Below, piece by piece: positions 24,754-33,105 of a DNA stretch of 45,285 bases (its first letter is position 1; every line of letters starts with the position of its first letter). The stretch lies in contig JAEETM010000024.1 in NCBI GenBank assembly GCA_016290335.1, positions 1 to 45,285 of the forward strand, in the 5' to 3' direction. Under the pieces are notes generated by a model that saw nothing but the letters and a program-made list of their open reading frames with translations, did not search any database and was not told where the DNA came from. The position numbers were made by a program, and so were the translations under genes. The stretch comes from Treponema sp. Its GTDB lineage: Bacteria > Spirochaetota > Spirochaetia > Treponematales > Treponemataceae.

Positions 24754-27129
24754 ATGAGTAAAGAAAATAACAGTAAAGGCTTTGTCAGACAGATGAAGGT
24801 AAGCCCAATGCTTACAAAAATACTCTCAGATTCTCTGGAAGAAGCAAAAAAAGCTCATCATCAGTTCTTTACACCAGAACATATACTATCTGTAGCACTC
24901 CGTGATGATTTTATCTGCCAGATTCTTCATAACAGCGGTAGTGACAATAACCTTTTGCGGTCAAAAATCTCAGATTATATCTCAAACAGCATTCCTGTAA
25001 TATCCGAAGATGCAAATCCTGACATGATAGAGAATCCTATTGAATCTTCCGGCTTTCAGTCTGTGATGAATAGAGCTGTATTTCACTGTATATCATGCTC
25101 GGCCGATGTGATTGATATAACGGACATTCTTGTCAGCATGCTTGAAGAAACTAAAAACTACTGCTCCTATTATATGAAAACCAGTGGTATCGACAAACTC
25201 AAGCTCCTGGAAACTATCAGCAGGATGAAAAACACAGGAGATAAGAATAAAAATCCAAGGAGGATTGTCCCCCTTAGCTCTAATCCATTTCCAGATGGCT
25301 TTTCATCAAACAATCAGGGTGGTTTAGACAGATTTACGATCAATCTCACCGAAATGGCAAAAAAGAATCAGCTTGATACCTTAATCGGTCGTGATGAAGA
25401 ACTGGAAAGAACCATTCAAATCCTTTGCCGTCGAACAAAAAACAACCCTTTACATGTCGGAGATGCAGGAGTCGGCAAAACTGCAGTAACTTACGGCCTT
25501 GCACAAAGAATTGTAGAAGGATTAGTCCCTGATTTCTTAAAAGATTTTACAATATACAGTCTGGATATAGGACTTCTTCTGGCCGGATCTAAATTCCGCG
25601 GCGATTTTGAAGAAAGACTCCATTCGGTAATAGATGAATTAAAGAACAACAAAAAATCCATTCTCTTTATTGATGAAATTCATATGATTATGGGCGCCGG
25701 TACCAACGGAAACTCCCAGCTTGATGCCGCAAACCTGCTCAAACCTGCCCTTGCAGACGGAAGTATTCGCATCATCGGCTCAACAACTTATGAGGAATTT
25801 TCTTCACACTTTGAAAAAGACAGGGCATTGGCTCGTCGGTTCCAGAAAGTTGATATTTTAGAGCCTACCCGACTTGAAACTATCAGAATCCTCAATGGTA
25901 TACGTCATAAATATGAAGACTATCATGAAGTAAAATACACTAATGCAGCAATAGAAGCCGCAGTAGATTTATCAATACAGTATCTCCCGGACAGAAAATT
26001 ACCTGATAAAGCAATTGATATAATTGATGAATGCGGTGCATACCTCCATATCAATAATAATGGCGGATTTAAGGGGACCCAAAAAGGAAACAAAACAATT
26101 CAGAAAACGAAGGTTGTCCCCATTGTCACACAGGTAACAGTTCCAATAGTCAGAAAAATCACTGCAAGAATCGCAAAACTCCCGATAGATACTATTACTG
26201 GGGATGAAAGAGAAATCCTCCGAAATATCGAAGACCAGTTTAGGGCAGAAATATTCGGTCAGGAAAAAGCAATTCAAACCTTAAGCAAAGCTGTAAAACT
26301 CACACGGGCTGGCTTTAAAAATCCTGATAAACCGGAAGCCTGTTATCTCTTTGTAGGTCCGACAGGCTGTGGAAAGACAGAACTTGCAAAAACTCTTGCA
26401 AAAATTCTGAAAAAGCCGCTTCTCAGATATGATATGAGCGAATATCAGGAAAAACACTCCGTCAGCCGCTTAATAGGTTCTCCACCTGGTTACGTTGGTT
26501 TTGAAGAAGGGGGACAACTCTCAAAAGATGTACGGAAAAATCCAAACTCGATCATTCTTTTTGACGAAATTGAAAAAGCTCACGAGGATATTTATAACAT
26601 TCTGCTTCAAGTCATGGATTATGGTGTCCTTACTGATAACCAGGGACGTAAAGCTGACTTCAAAAACTGCATGATTATCATGACCAGCAATGCAGGAGCC
26701 AGGGAAATGGAAAAACCTGGAATCGGATTCGGTTCCTTAATCTCCGATTGTGATGAAGCAACACTTAATGAAGCCGTCAACAGGGAGTTTCCTCCTGAAT
26801 TCAGAAACAGACTCGATGCAGTCATACCATTCGGACACCTCGACATGAAGGTAGTCCGTCTTGTCTGTCTCAAGGAAATACGAAAGCTTTCTGCAAGAAT
26901 GACTGCAAAAAAGGTTTCACTGAGTGTTACAGACAGATGTACAGATTATCTGACAGAATTGGGTTACTCAAAAGAATTCGGTGCGCGTAATATGAGCAGG
27001 ACAATCGAAGGAAATATAGCAAACGCTCTTGTTGATGAAGTCCTTTTCGGAAAACTCTCGAAAGGGGGGACAGTCCTGGCTGATTACGATGGAGAAAAAA
27101 TCACTTTCACCTATGGAAAAGAAAAATAA
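24754..27129 (+). CDS. clpA: ATP-dependent Clp protease ATPase ClpA
   Basis: AAA+ unfoldase for ClpP. 791 residues. N-domain with two Clp_N repeats, first Walker A GDAGVGKT near residue 236 with Walker B ILFIDEIHMIMGAG, second Walker A GPTGCGKT near 535 with Walker B IILFDEIEKAH. A ClpP-binding IGF/IGL-type loop is expected near 650; PGIGFGS occurs there. Between the first AAA domain and LPIDTITGDE lies an unusual stretch of about 40 residues (near 440-480) that contains KVVPIV (motif, 26110-26129). Earlier, the N-domain linker holds a further copy (25261-25277, RIVPLSS). Two more cores (26510 GGQLS, 27066 GGTVL) are at conserved or terminal positions. Confidence 0.95.
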   Translation: MSKENNSKGFVRQMKVSPMLTKILSDSLEEAKKAHHQFFTPEHILSVALRDDFICQILHNSGSDNNLLRSKISDYISNSIPVISEDANPDMIENPIESSGFQSVMNRAVFHCISCSADVIDITDILVSMLEETKNYCSYYMKTSGIDKLKLLETISRMKNTGDKNKNPRRIVPLSSNPFPDGFSSNNQGGLDRFTINLTEMAKKNQLDTLIGRDEELERTIQILCRRTKNNPLHVGDAGVGKTAVTYGLAQRIVEGLVPDFLKDFTIYSLDIGLLLAGSKFRGDFEERLHSVIDELKNNKKSILFIDEIHMIMGAGTNGNSQLDAANLLKPALADGSIRIIGSTTYEEFSSHFEKDRALARRFQKVDILEPTRLETIRILNGIRHKYEDYHEVKYTNAAIEAAVDLSIQYLPDRKLPDKAIDIIDECGAYLHINNNGGFKGTQKGNKTIQKTKVVPIVTQVTVPIVRKITARIAKLPIDTITGDEREILRNIEDQFRAEIFGQEKAIQTLSKAVKLTRAGFKNPDKPEACYLFVGPTGCGKTELAKTLAKILKKPLLRYDMSEYQEKHSVSRLIGSPPGYVGFEEGGQLSKDVRKNPNSIILFDEIEKAHEDIYNILLQVMDYGVLTDNQGRKADFKNCMIIMTSNAGAREMEKPGIGFGSLISDCDEATLNEAVNREFPPEFRNRLDAVIPFGHLDMKVVRLVCLKEIRKLSARMTAKKVSLSVTDRCTDYLTELGYSKEFGARNMSRTIEGNIANALVDEVLFGKLSKGGTVLADYDGEKITFTYGKEK
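25261..25277 (-). repeat. GGGGACA-family motif in clpA linker
   Basis: AGGATTGTCCCCCTTAG on the plus strand, read as RIVPLS in the linker between N-domain and first ATPase domain. Confidence 0.7.
26110..26129 (-). repeat. GGGGACA-family motif in clpA inter-domain insertion
   Basis: AAGGTTGTCCCCATTGTCAC on the plus strand, read as KVVPIVT. A half copy GGGGACCC lies just upstream at 26072. Confidence 0.85.
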
Positions 27130-28093
27130 AGTCCCACATTTCTCAATCTCAGGCTTCATAATTTTTCCGGTACTTGTAACAATAGCAGTATGTCTGGCAG
27201 CATGTTACTTTCTATTCGTATTTTCAAAGCAGACACCGACAAAAAACTCAGATTCTTTCTCCCGAAATTACCACATAATAGTAACAGGCAATTCTGATAC
27301 AGAGTTATTTCTAAAACAGGTATATGATGGCGCATCAAAACTAGGAGCATCCTATAACGCTGTAGTCGAATTATATGTTCCGGGCTCACAGGCAGAGGAT
27401 GTCTCACCTCAATCCCTGTTTGATTACGCATCTTTTGTAAATGCCGACTGTGTAATCGCCTATATCGACTCAACCAGCAGCGGAATAAGCGTTCCCAGAA
27501 GGATGGATGATACAGTCATTCCCCTTGTTACTACCGGCCTCTATGATCCGAATCTACAGCAGATTTCTTTCATAGGAAACAGCTACTGGGAATTGGGTAA
27601 AAAATTCAGTGATGAAACGGTTAAATTTCTGAACGACAGGGGACAGGCCTACATAATCGGAAAAGAAGTCTTCTCTGCATCCTCCCTCAGCTCTCTGGTA
27701 AACAGTATTCAGGATTCCCTCTTGTCTCATGAAAACATAAGCTACAGCATAAGCGACACAATTTCCCCAGCACAACTCACAGACAACCTCATCAATAACG
27801 CAGTCCTCTTTATCTGCCTTACAGAAGAAGATACCATAGCCTTAGCCCAGATGATTATTGAACTTAAGCTGACCGACATCAAGCGATTTGGAATAATCGG
27901 CTTTGGTAACAACGAAACCTGCCAGCTTTACCTCAGCAAAGGCATCATTGATGAATTGATATCCCTTGACCCTGAAAAAATCGGCGAAACAGCAGTCCGT
28001 GAGTTCTTTGAATACAGAAACAAGGGACACGCCAACAGTTACATAGCCGCCGATGTTAAGATAAGAGAAACAATGAACAGGAGCAGCAGATGA
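27113..28093 (+). CDS. Periplasmic substrate-binding-like protein, membrane anchored
   Basis: Chosen start is the ATG of MEKKNK at 27113, overlapping the clpA stop by 17 bases; another ATG at 27089 (MEKKSL) is possible, and neither has a classic ribosome site, so translational coupling to clpA is likely. ~326 residues. A hydrophobic segment near residues 9-36 (FIIFPVLVTIAVCLAACYFLF) anchors it; a lipobox-like LAAC is followed by more hydrophobic residues, so membrane anchor is more likely than lipoprotein. The rest has a type-1 binding-protein fold with two lobes (CVIAYIDSTSSG, RFGIIGFGN). Directly followed, with a 4-base overlap, by a LytS/YesM-type kinase: it is probably the ligand-sensing partner of that kinase. 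It contains one motif core (27639). Confidence 0.85.
   Translation: MEKKNKVPHFSISGFIIFPVLVTIAVCLAACYFLFVFSKQTPTKNSDSFSRNYHIIVTGNSDTELFLKQVYDGASKLGASYNAVVELYVPGSQAEDVSPQSLFDYASFVNADCVIAYIDSTSSGISVPRRMDDTVIPLVTTGLYDPNLQQISFIGNSYWELGKKFSDETVKFLNDRGQAYIIGKEVFSASSLSSLVNSIQDSLLSHENISYSISDTISPAQLTDNLINNAVLFICLTEEDTIALAQMIIELKLTDIKRFGIIGFGNNETCQLYLSKGIIDELISLDPEKIGETAVREFFEYRNKGHANSYIAADVKIRETMNRSSR
27636..27652 (+). repeat. GGGGACA-family motif in binding protein gene
   Basis: Core 27639-27645 in ACAGGGGACAGGCCTAC, GGCC variant, read as RGQAY. Confidence 0.6.
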
Positions 28094-29622
28094 GACTGAT
28101 GAAACTTAAATCGTTTCTTGAAAACAAAAGTCTCCGCTGGCGTATAATGGTTTGTGTTACCGTAGCCCTTATCCTTATGGGCACCATGCTCCTTTCAATG
28201 ATAAGGCTCACCTTTAACTCCGTAGAAACACTCGGCGATTCATATAAATCAAACTCTGAAATAAACAACTTTTCCCTCCAGCTTGCCGAAGCCGAAAAGG
28301 CCATGGAAACCTATGTAAGCTATCATACATTCGAAAGCATAGACGCCTATTATTCCAATCGTTACAAAATAGATGAATACATCCAGACAATGCAGAAGCG
28401 TCCCTCAACCGATGAAGTCAGACAGAAGGAATACATAGTTTACCAATTCTCCAGATCCTTCATCTCTTACAGCATGAAGGCAGTAGCAGCCAGACGGGGA
28501 AACAATACGGAAGATTTGAATTATTACTATAAAAAGACACTGGACTGCTACAACATGCTTCTTTCACAGCTTCTTGAGCTCAACAAGCTGCTTCTCCAGC
28601 AGAATGCCGCAAACTACGAAAAAAATCATGACAGAATCCTGTCCTCAACACAGCTCAGCTTTACTTTTTTCTCCGTATTAGCCCTGCTAATCTTCACTTT
28701 TATCTATCTGACAATTACATCCCTCACAAAACCGCTGGTAGAAATCTCCGAAATAGCCCATAGAGTTTCTAAGAGGGATTTTGATGTACCGCTTTTCAAC
28801 AGAAATACGAATGATGAAATTGGCAACATCTGCCGTGCGTTTGACAGAATGATTATAAGCATAAGGGAATACATCGACACAATCTGGGAAAAAGCCCGTA
28901 CAGAAGCAGAATTGAGGGAAAAAGAGATTGAAATGCAGGCTCTTTATACCGATGCACAGCTGCGTGCCCTTCAGAATCAGATAAATCCTCATTTTCTGTT
29001 CAATACGCTTAATTCCGGGGCACAGCTTGCCATGATGGAAGGAGCAGACAAAACGTGCTACTTCATCGAACAGGTTTCCGACTTTTTCCGCTACAATATA
29101 CAGCAGCAGAAACAGACAGCAACAATAGATGAAGAACTTGGACTCGTTGATAATTTTGTTTACATAATGAAAGTTAGATTCGGAAGTCGGCTTGAATTTG
29201 AGAAGGTTGTCCCCACTGTTCCATTAAACGTCGAAATCCCCGCAATGACCCTCCAGCCTCTTGTTGAAAACTGCATCAAGCATGGATTAAAAAATACGAC
29301 AGGAAAAGTGTCCCTGGAAATAGCATTCGAAGGAAAATACATAACAATTTCCATCTCAGACAACGGCAGCGGCATTCCAGACCAGGTAAAAGAAAACGTT
29401 TTCAAGGCAGTTTCATCCGACACAACAAGACTTCCAGCAGAAATCCTCAATCAGACAGCTGAACCTGTCATAGATGACACAGAAAAACACACGGGGACAG
29501 GCCTCATAAACGTTTTCCTCCGCCTGAAGCTATATTTCCACCGTGACGATATATTTGATATTACAAATGGTCCCGATGGAAAAGGCACAAAGTTTATAAT
29601 AAGGATTCCAAACCATGTATAA
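28090..29622 (+). CDS. LytS/YesM-type sensor histidine kinase
   Basis: 510 residues. Membrane helix at about 17-39, periplasmic sensor of ~150 residues, second helix at about 193-215, HAMP (to about 265), helical linker, His_kinase domain with the phosphoacceptor His301 in NQINPHFLFNTLNS, and HATPase with N box LVENCIKHGL and G box SDNGSGI; GTGLINVFLRL near the end. This is the YesM/LytS layout, in which a binding protein commonly presents a sugar signal. ATG overlaps the stop of the preceding binding protein by 4 bases. The motif occurs at 29203-29220 (KVVPTVP) and as GGGGACAGGCC at 29493 within conserved HTGTGL. Confidence 0.94.
   Translation: MRLMKLKSFLENKSLRWRIMVCVTVALILMGTMLLSMIRLTFNSVETLGDSYKSNSEINNFSLQLAEAEKAMETYVSYHTFESIDAYYSNRYKIDEYIQTMQKRPSTDEVRQKEYIVYQFSRSFISYSMKAVAARRGNNTEDLNYYYKKTLDCYNMLLSQLLELNKLLLQQNAANYEKNHDRILSSTQLSFTFFSVLALLIFTFIYLTITSLTKPLVEISEIAHRVSKRDFDVPLFNRNTNDEIGNICRAFDRMIISIREYIDTIWEKARTEAELREKEIEMQALYTDAQLRALQNQINPHFLFNTLNSGAQLAMMEGADKTCYFIEQVSDFFRYNIQQQKQTATIDEELGLVDNFVYIMKVRFGSRLEFEKVVPTVPLNVEIPAMTLQPLVENCIKHGLKNTTGKVSLEIAFEGKYITISISDNGSGIPDQVKENVFKAVSSDTTRLPAEILNQTAEPVIDDTEKHTGTGLINVFLRLKLYFHRDDIFDITNGPDGKGTKFIIRIPNHV
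29203..29220 (-). repeat. GGGGACA-family motif in LytS-type kinase gene
   Basis: AAGGTTGTCCCCACTGTT on the plus strand, read as KVVPTV in the region before the N box. Confidence 0.75.
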
Positions 29623-31171
29623 TATTCTTTTAACCGATGATGAACAGATTGTAATAGACTCACTAAGCTTTATCATAAACAAAAACTTTGAGGGACAGGT
29701 CTCCCTTTTCACTGCCCTTTCCGGCACCGACGCACTTAAAATCGTAACAAAAGAAAACATCGACATCATCTTTATGGACATAAATATGCCCGGTCTCAGC
29801 GGATTGGAAACCGTAAGCTGCATAACAAAGCTCAAACCCGATACCGTAATCATAATCCTCAGCGCATTCGACAGATTCCAGTATGCACAGGAAGCAATGA
29901 ATCTCGGAACCTTCAAATACATCACAAAACCGGTAAACAGAAACGTAGTCATCCAGACAATCAGAAGCGCAATGGATTTTATAGATACAAGACGCGGAAA
30001 ACAGAACGCTGATCAGGAGCTTCACAAAAAACTCGACCTTGTTTCTCCCATGATAGAGAGTGATTTCATCTTTGCCTGCATCTACAATAACGAAAACTCC
30101 TTCAATCTCTCCGCTTACCTGGATTATTTCGGCATTTCAGACTGTCCATGGTGCTTCTGCTGCTTTGAACTGCCAAATATAAACTCAGAAAACCAGCTTT
30201 CGGTCTACAATAAAATCAGGGACATTCTTAATGATAATCACCGCTGCCTTGTAAGCTCCTTCCTTATGAACAGGATAATAGTCCTCTACCCGCTGGATAA
30301 CTTGGAATACAGCACGGAACAGTACATATCAGACATAAACAGGCTGTTCAAAACCCTTTGTTTTACAATAGGGACAGGCCTGCGTGCAGGAATCAGCAGT
30401 GCCCAGACAGACTGGAGGCTTCTTAAAGCCTCATATAACGAAGCAATAACCGCACTAAACCAGACGCCGCAGTCAGGTGGTATTTTCTTCAGCGGTGATA
30501 GTGCAAATGGGGACAACCCTGCTTCGAATCATGCAGACGAGTTCAAAAAACACATAATCGGAAGGCTTAAACTGGGTGATGTTTCCGGCGTTAATGCCTA
30601 TCTTGAGCTTTTCTGTACAAACCTTACAGCAAATCAGCAGGATATCGACAAAATCAAGAACTCCTTTTTTGACCTGATTGTCACCGCCAGCAACATCACA
30701 AAGGAAATAAACAGTTCTTTCCACAGCGAAACCTTTGACAATGCATTTTCTACCCTCAGCAGCGAAAACAGCCTTACCATGCTCAAGGATTTTGTACATA
30801 AATTCCTTCTTGAGTGTATAGCTGCCGTCAACAGTACAAAAACACAGGGGGACAGCCCTGCCATAAAAAAAGTCTGCGACTACATCAACAGCAACCTTTC
30901 CAAAGATATTTCTCTTGAACAGATGGCAGAATACGCAAATGTAAGCTCTTTTTACCTGAGCAGGCTTTTCAAGGAAGAAAAAGGCATAACGTTCATCAAT
31001 TTTCTTACCGACAGGCGACTTGAAAAATCACGGGAACTTTTAAGCAATACAGAGCTCTCCATCAAGGAAATAACCGCTTCCATAGGATATAATGACCAGA
31101 ATTACTTCAGCCGACTCTTCAAAAACAAATACGGAGTTTCTCCAACAGAATACAGGAGTGAAAAGAAATGA
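29615..31171 (+). CDS. YesN-type AraC-family response regulator
   Basis: 518 residues. Receiver domain with Asp55 in IIFMDINMPG, Lys in YITKPV, a central region of ~250 residues of YesN type, and a C-terminal AraC DNA-binding domain (ISLEQMAEYANVSSFYLSRLF and SIKEITASIGYNDQNYFSRLF, then SPTEYR). It should regulate transcription of nearby sugar genes when phosphorylated by the adjacent kinase. Its ATG overlaps the kinase stop by 8 bases. Motif copies: NGDNP (30505-30520), QGDSP (30848), and a weak one at 30367 reading IGTGLRAG. Confidence 0.94.
   Translation: MYNILLTDDEQIVIDSLSFIINKNFEGQVSLFTALSGTDALKIVTKENIDIIFMDINMPGLSGLETVSCITKLKPDTVIIILSAFDRFQYAQEAMNLGTFKYITKPVNRNVVIQTIRSAMDFIDTRRGKQNADQELHKKLDLVSPMIESDFIFACIYNNENSFNLSAYLDYFGISDCPWCFCCFELPNINSENQLSVYNKIRDILNDNHRCLVSSFLMNRIIVLYPLDNLEYSTEQYISDINRLFKTLCFTIGTGLRAGISSAQTDWRLLKASYNEAITALNQTPQSGGIFFSGDSANGDNPASNHADEFKKHIIGRLKLGDVSGVNAYLELFCTNLTANQQDIDKIKNSFFDLIVTASNITKEINSSFHSETFDNAFSTLSSENSLTMLKDFVHKFLLECIAAVNSTKTQGDSPAIKKVCDYINSNLSKDISLEQMAEYANVSSFYLSRLFKEEKGITFINFLTDRRLEKSRELLSNTELSIKEITASIGYNDQNYFSRLFKNKYGVSPTEYRSEKK
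30505..30520 (+). repeat. GGGGACA-family motif in YesN-type regulator
   Basis: AAATGGGGACAACCCT, identical to the copy at 10725 and read in the same way as NGDNP. Confidence 0.88.
30846..30860 (+). repeat. GGGGACA-family motif in YesN-type regulator linker
   Basis: AGGGGGACAGCCCTG, read as QGDSPA just before the AraC domain. Confidence 0.65.
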
Positions 31172-32292
31172 AAAAACAAAGAGGGTTGTCCCCATTGTTC
31201 AAATCAACCAAACCACTAGGGTTGTCCCCATTATCACTCCCATTATCACTAAAATCAAGGTTGTCCCCATTATTCCTCATCCTTCTTCTCCTCCTCATCT
31301 CCTGCACCGGCAGAAAAAAGGCAGCAACCTCCGAAAAACGAAGCGAAATATCATCCTCGGACAGAATTACAATCGGATTTTCAATAGACACGCTTGCAAT
31401 TGAACGCTGGCAGCACGATCTTGATGTATTCATGAACAAGGCAAAGGAAATGGGAGCCGATGTCATAGTCCAAAACGCAGGAAATGACATTGAAGAGCAG
31501 AAACGCCAGCTTATGTATCTTTTAGACAGAAATGTTAACGTAATCGTAGTCCTTCCCAAGGAAGCAAACTCAATCTCAGAGCAAATCCAGAAAATCAAGG
31601 CAAAAAATATCCCCGTAATCTCTTATGACCGTCTCACCCTAAACGCCGACATAGACTTATACATGACAATAAACAGCGAAAAAGTCGGCGAACTTATGGC
31701 ACAGGGGCTCCGGAAAGCTGCAAGGGGGACAACCTGGTACTGCATTCTCGGCCCCGAAGAAGATTACAATATGACCCTTATCAAACGTGGAATCAACAAA
31801 GTCATAACAGGCTCCCCAATCAGGATAACACACACCTTCTACACAAGCGGCTGGAACTACGACCTTGCATATCAGGAAATGGTCCGGCTCATAACAAACA
31901 ATTCCATCCCGGATGCCATCGTGTGCGGAAATGATGCCGTTGCCGACAGCGTAATCCAGGCCCTAACACTCTATTATAAGGATAATCACATCCCGGTCTG
32001 CGGTCAGGATGCCGATATAGCCGCCTGCCAGTACATAGTTCAGGGCAAACAGGACTTTTCCGTTTATAAACCGATTACAAAGCTTGCCGAACTCACCGCC
32101 GAATATGCCGTAAGGATTGCAGAAGGCGAAGAAGTCGAAGAACTGAACAGTAAGCTTGCAACAATCAATAATAACTATGGGGACATTCCTGTTCTCTGGC
32201 TCGAACCGGAAATCGTAAACAAAGACAATATAGATGAAATCATAATCAATTCAGGCTTCCACACCCACGGCGAAGTCTACCGCGACAGATAA
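31168..32292 (+). CDS. XylF-like sugar-binding lipoprotein with motif-built signal peptide
   Basis: 374 residues; ATG overlaps the regulator stop by 4 bases with AGGAG about 10 bases upstream. From ITIGFSIDTLAIERWQHD onward it follows XylF closely (VISYDRL, DLYMTINSEKVGELMAQ, CGQDADIAACQYIVQGKQDFSVYKP), so a xylose or related pentose ligand is likely. The lipobox is LLISC at about residues 42-46. The signal peptide is unusually long: three in-frame motif copies (31182-31276) make LSPLF, LSPLS and LSPLF segments before the hydrophobic core. In Clostridia XylFII-LytS-YesN forms a xylose three-component system, and this gene order is the same with one extra binding protein. A further copy is read as NYGDIPV (32179). 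Confidence 0.93.
   Translation: MKKQRGLSPLFKSTKPLGLSPLSLPLSLKSRLSPLFLILLLLLISCTGRKKAATSEKRSEISSSDRITIGFSIDTLAIERWQHDLDVFMNKAKEMGADVIVQNAGNDIEEQKRQLMYLLDRNVNVIVVLPKEANSISEQIQKIKAKNIPVISYDRLTLNADIDLYMTINSEKVGELMAQGLRKAARGTTWYCILGPEEDYNMTLIKRGINKVITGSPIRITHTFYTSGWNYDLAYQEMVRLITNNSIPDAIVCGNDAVADSVIQALTLYYKDNHIPVCGQDADIAACQYIVQGKQDFSVYKPITKLAELTAEYAVRIAEGEEVEELNSKLATINNNYGDIPVLWLEPEIVNKDNIDEIIINSGFHTHGEVYRDR
31182..31276 (-). repeat. Three GGGGACA-family motifs in the signal peptide of the XylF-like protein
   Basis: Reverse-oriented cores at 31187, 31223 and 31262, spaced 36 and 39 bases, all in one frame (LSP). The middle copy is followed by the partial unit CCCATTATCACT, a truncated copy. Confidence 0.93.
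32175..32191 (+). repeat. GGGGACA-family motif in XylF-like gene
   Basis: TATGGGGACATTCCTGT, same CATTCCTG type as the GH5 tandem pair; read as YGDIPV. Confidence 0.8.
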
Positions 32293-32336
32293 TTGAGGCA
32301 GATAAATCATACAGATAAATTAAACAGGAAAAAACT

Positions 32337-33053
32337 ATGGAAACAATGGAAACAGCACTTTATCTTATACCAGTAACTTTAGGCGAAACAGAACTAAACA
32401 GGGTTGTCCCCATTTACAACCGCGAAATAATCCTCGGAATCAAGCACTTCATCGTAGAAAACATCCGCTCTGCCCGCCGCTTCCTTAAAAAAGTCGAAAA
32501 ATCAATCGATATCGACGAGCTGACCTTTTACGAACTGAACCGCCACACCGACCGCAAAATCATTTCCGAATACCTCAAGCCACTCGAAGAAGGAAAATCC
32601 GTCGGCATAATCTCAGAAGCAGGCTGCCCCGCAATTGCAGACCCGGGAGCCGATGTCGTAGCCATAGCACAGACAAAAAAAATGAAGGTTGTCCCCCTTA
32701 TCGGTCCTTCCTCCATAATCCTCTCCCTCATGGCAAGCGGCTTCAACGGCCAAAGCTTTGCCTTCAACGGGTATCTCCCTGTAGAAACCGCCGAAAAGAA
32801 AAAAGCCCTCCACAAACTTGAAACCAGAATCTATAACGAGGACCAGACTCAAATCTTCATCGAAACACCCTACCGCAACCTCAAGCTGCTCGAAACCCTT
32901 CTTTCCACTCTGCGCCCTCAGACAAAACTCTGCATCGCCTCATGCATCACCTGCCCCGAAGAATCCATCAAAACACTCACCATCCAGCAGTGGAAAAAAG
33001 CCCCTCTCCCCGACATTGCAAAAATCCCGGCCATCTTCCTGCTGTACAAATAG
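32337..33053 (+). CDS. RsmI-family SAM-dependent methyltransferase, short type
   Basis: 238 residues, tetrapyrrole-methylase fold, COG0313-like. ALYLIPVTLGE and FIVENIRSARRFL at the N-terminus, the RsmI signature GIISEAGCPAIADPGADVV, GPSSIILSLMASGFNGQSFAFNGYLP and FIETPYRN. It lacks the C-terminal extension of Escherichia coli RsmI, as in the short form found in Bacteroidetes (from memory). It may methylate the 2'-O of C1402 of 16S rRNA, unproven for the short form. Motif copies give NRVVPIYN (32400-32415) and KVVPLIGPSS (32690), the latter at conserved residues. The stop TAG is inside a degenerate motif (33049-33067). Confidence 0.9.
   Translation: METMETALYLIPVTLGETELNRVVPIYNREIILGIKHFIVENIRSARRFLKKVEKSIDIDELTFYELNRHTDRKIISEYLKPLEEGKSVGIISEAGCPAIADPGADVVAIAQTKKMKVVPLIGPSSIILSLMASGFNGQSFAFNGYLPVETAEKKKALHKLETRIYNEDQTQIFIETPYRNLKLLETLLSTLRPQTKLCIASCITCPEESIKTLTIQQWKKAPLPDIAKIPAIFLLYK
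32400..32415 (-). repeat. GGGGACA-family motif in RsmI-type gene
   Basis: AGGGTTGTCCCCATTT on the plus strand, read as RVVPI in a position where the family usually has V-x-P (from memory). Confidence 0.82.
32685..32701 (-). repeat. GGGGACA-family motif in RsmI-type gene at conserved site
   Basis: Core 32690-32696 within AAGGTTGTCCCCCTTAT, read as KVVPLI directly before GPSS. Confidence 0.7.
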
Positions 33054-33067
33054 GGACAACCTTGATT
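33049..33067 (+). repeat. Degenerate motif spanning RsmI-type stop codon
   Basis: AATAGGGACAACCTTGATT: the second G of the family replaced by A, which supplies the TAG stop at 33051-33053. The outer part TTGATT is retained. Confidence 0.8.
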
Positions 33068-33082
33068 AAATATTGATTAAAC

Positions 33083-33097
33083 AATGGGGACAACCCT
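33083..33097 (+). repeat. GGGGACA-family motif, intergenic
   Basis: AATGGGGACAACCCT, 15 bases after the 33067 end of the previous copy and 8 bases before the GNAT gene end; convergent gap. Confidence 0.9.
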
Positions 33098-33105
33098 AAT
33101 AAATC

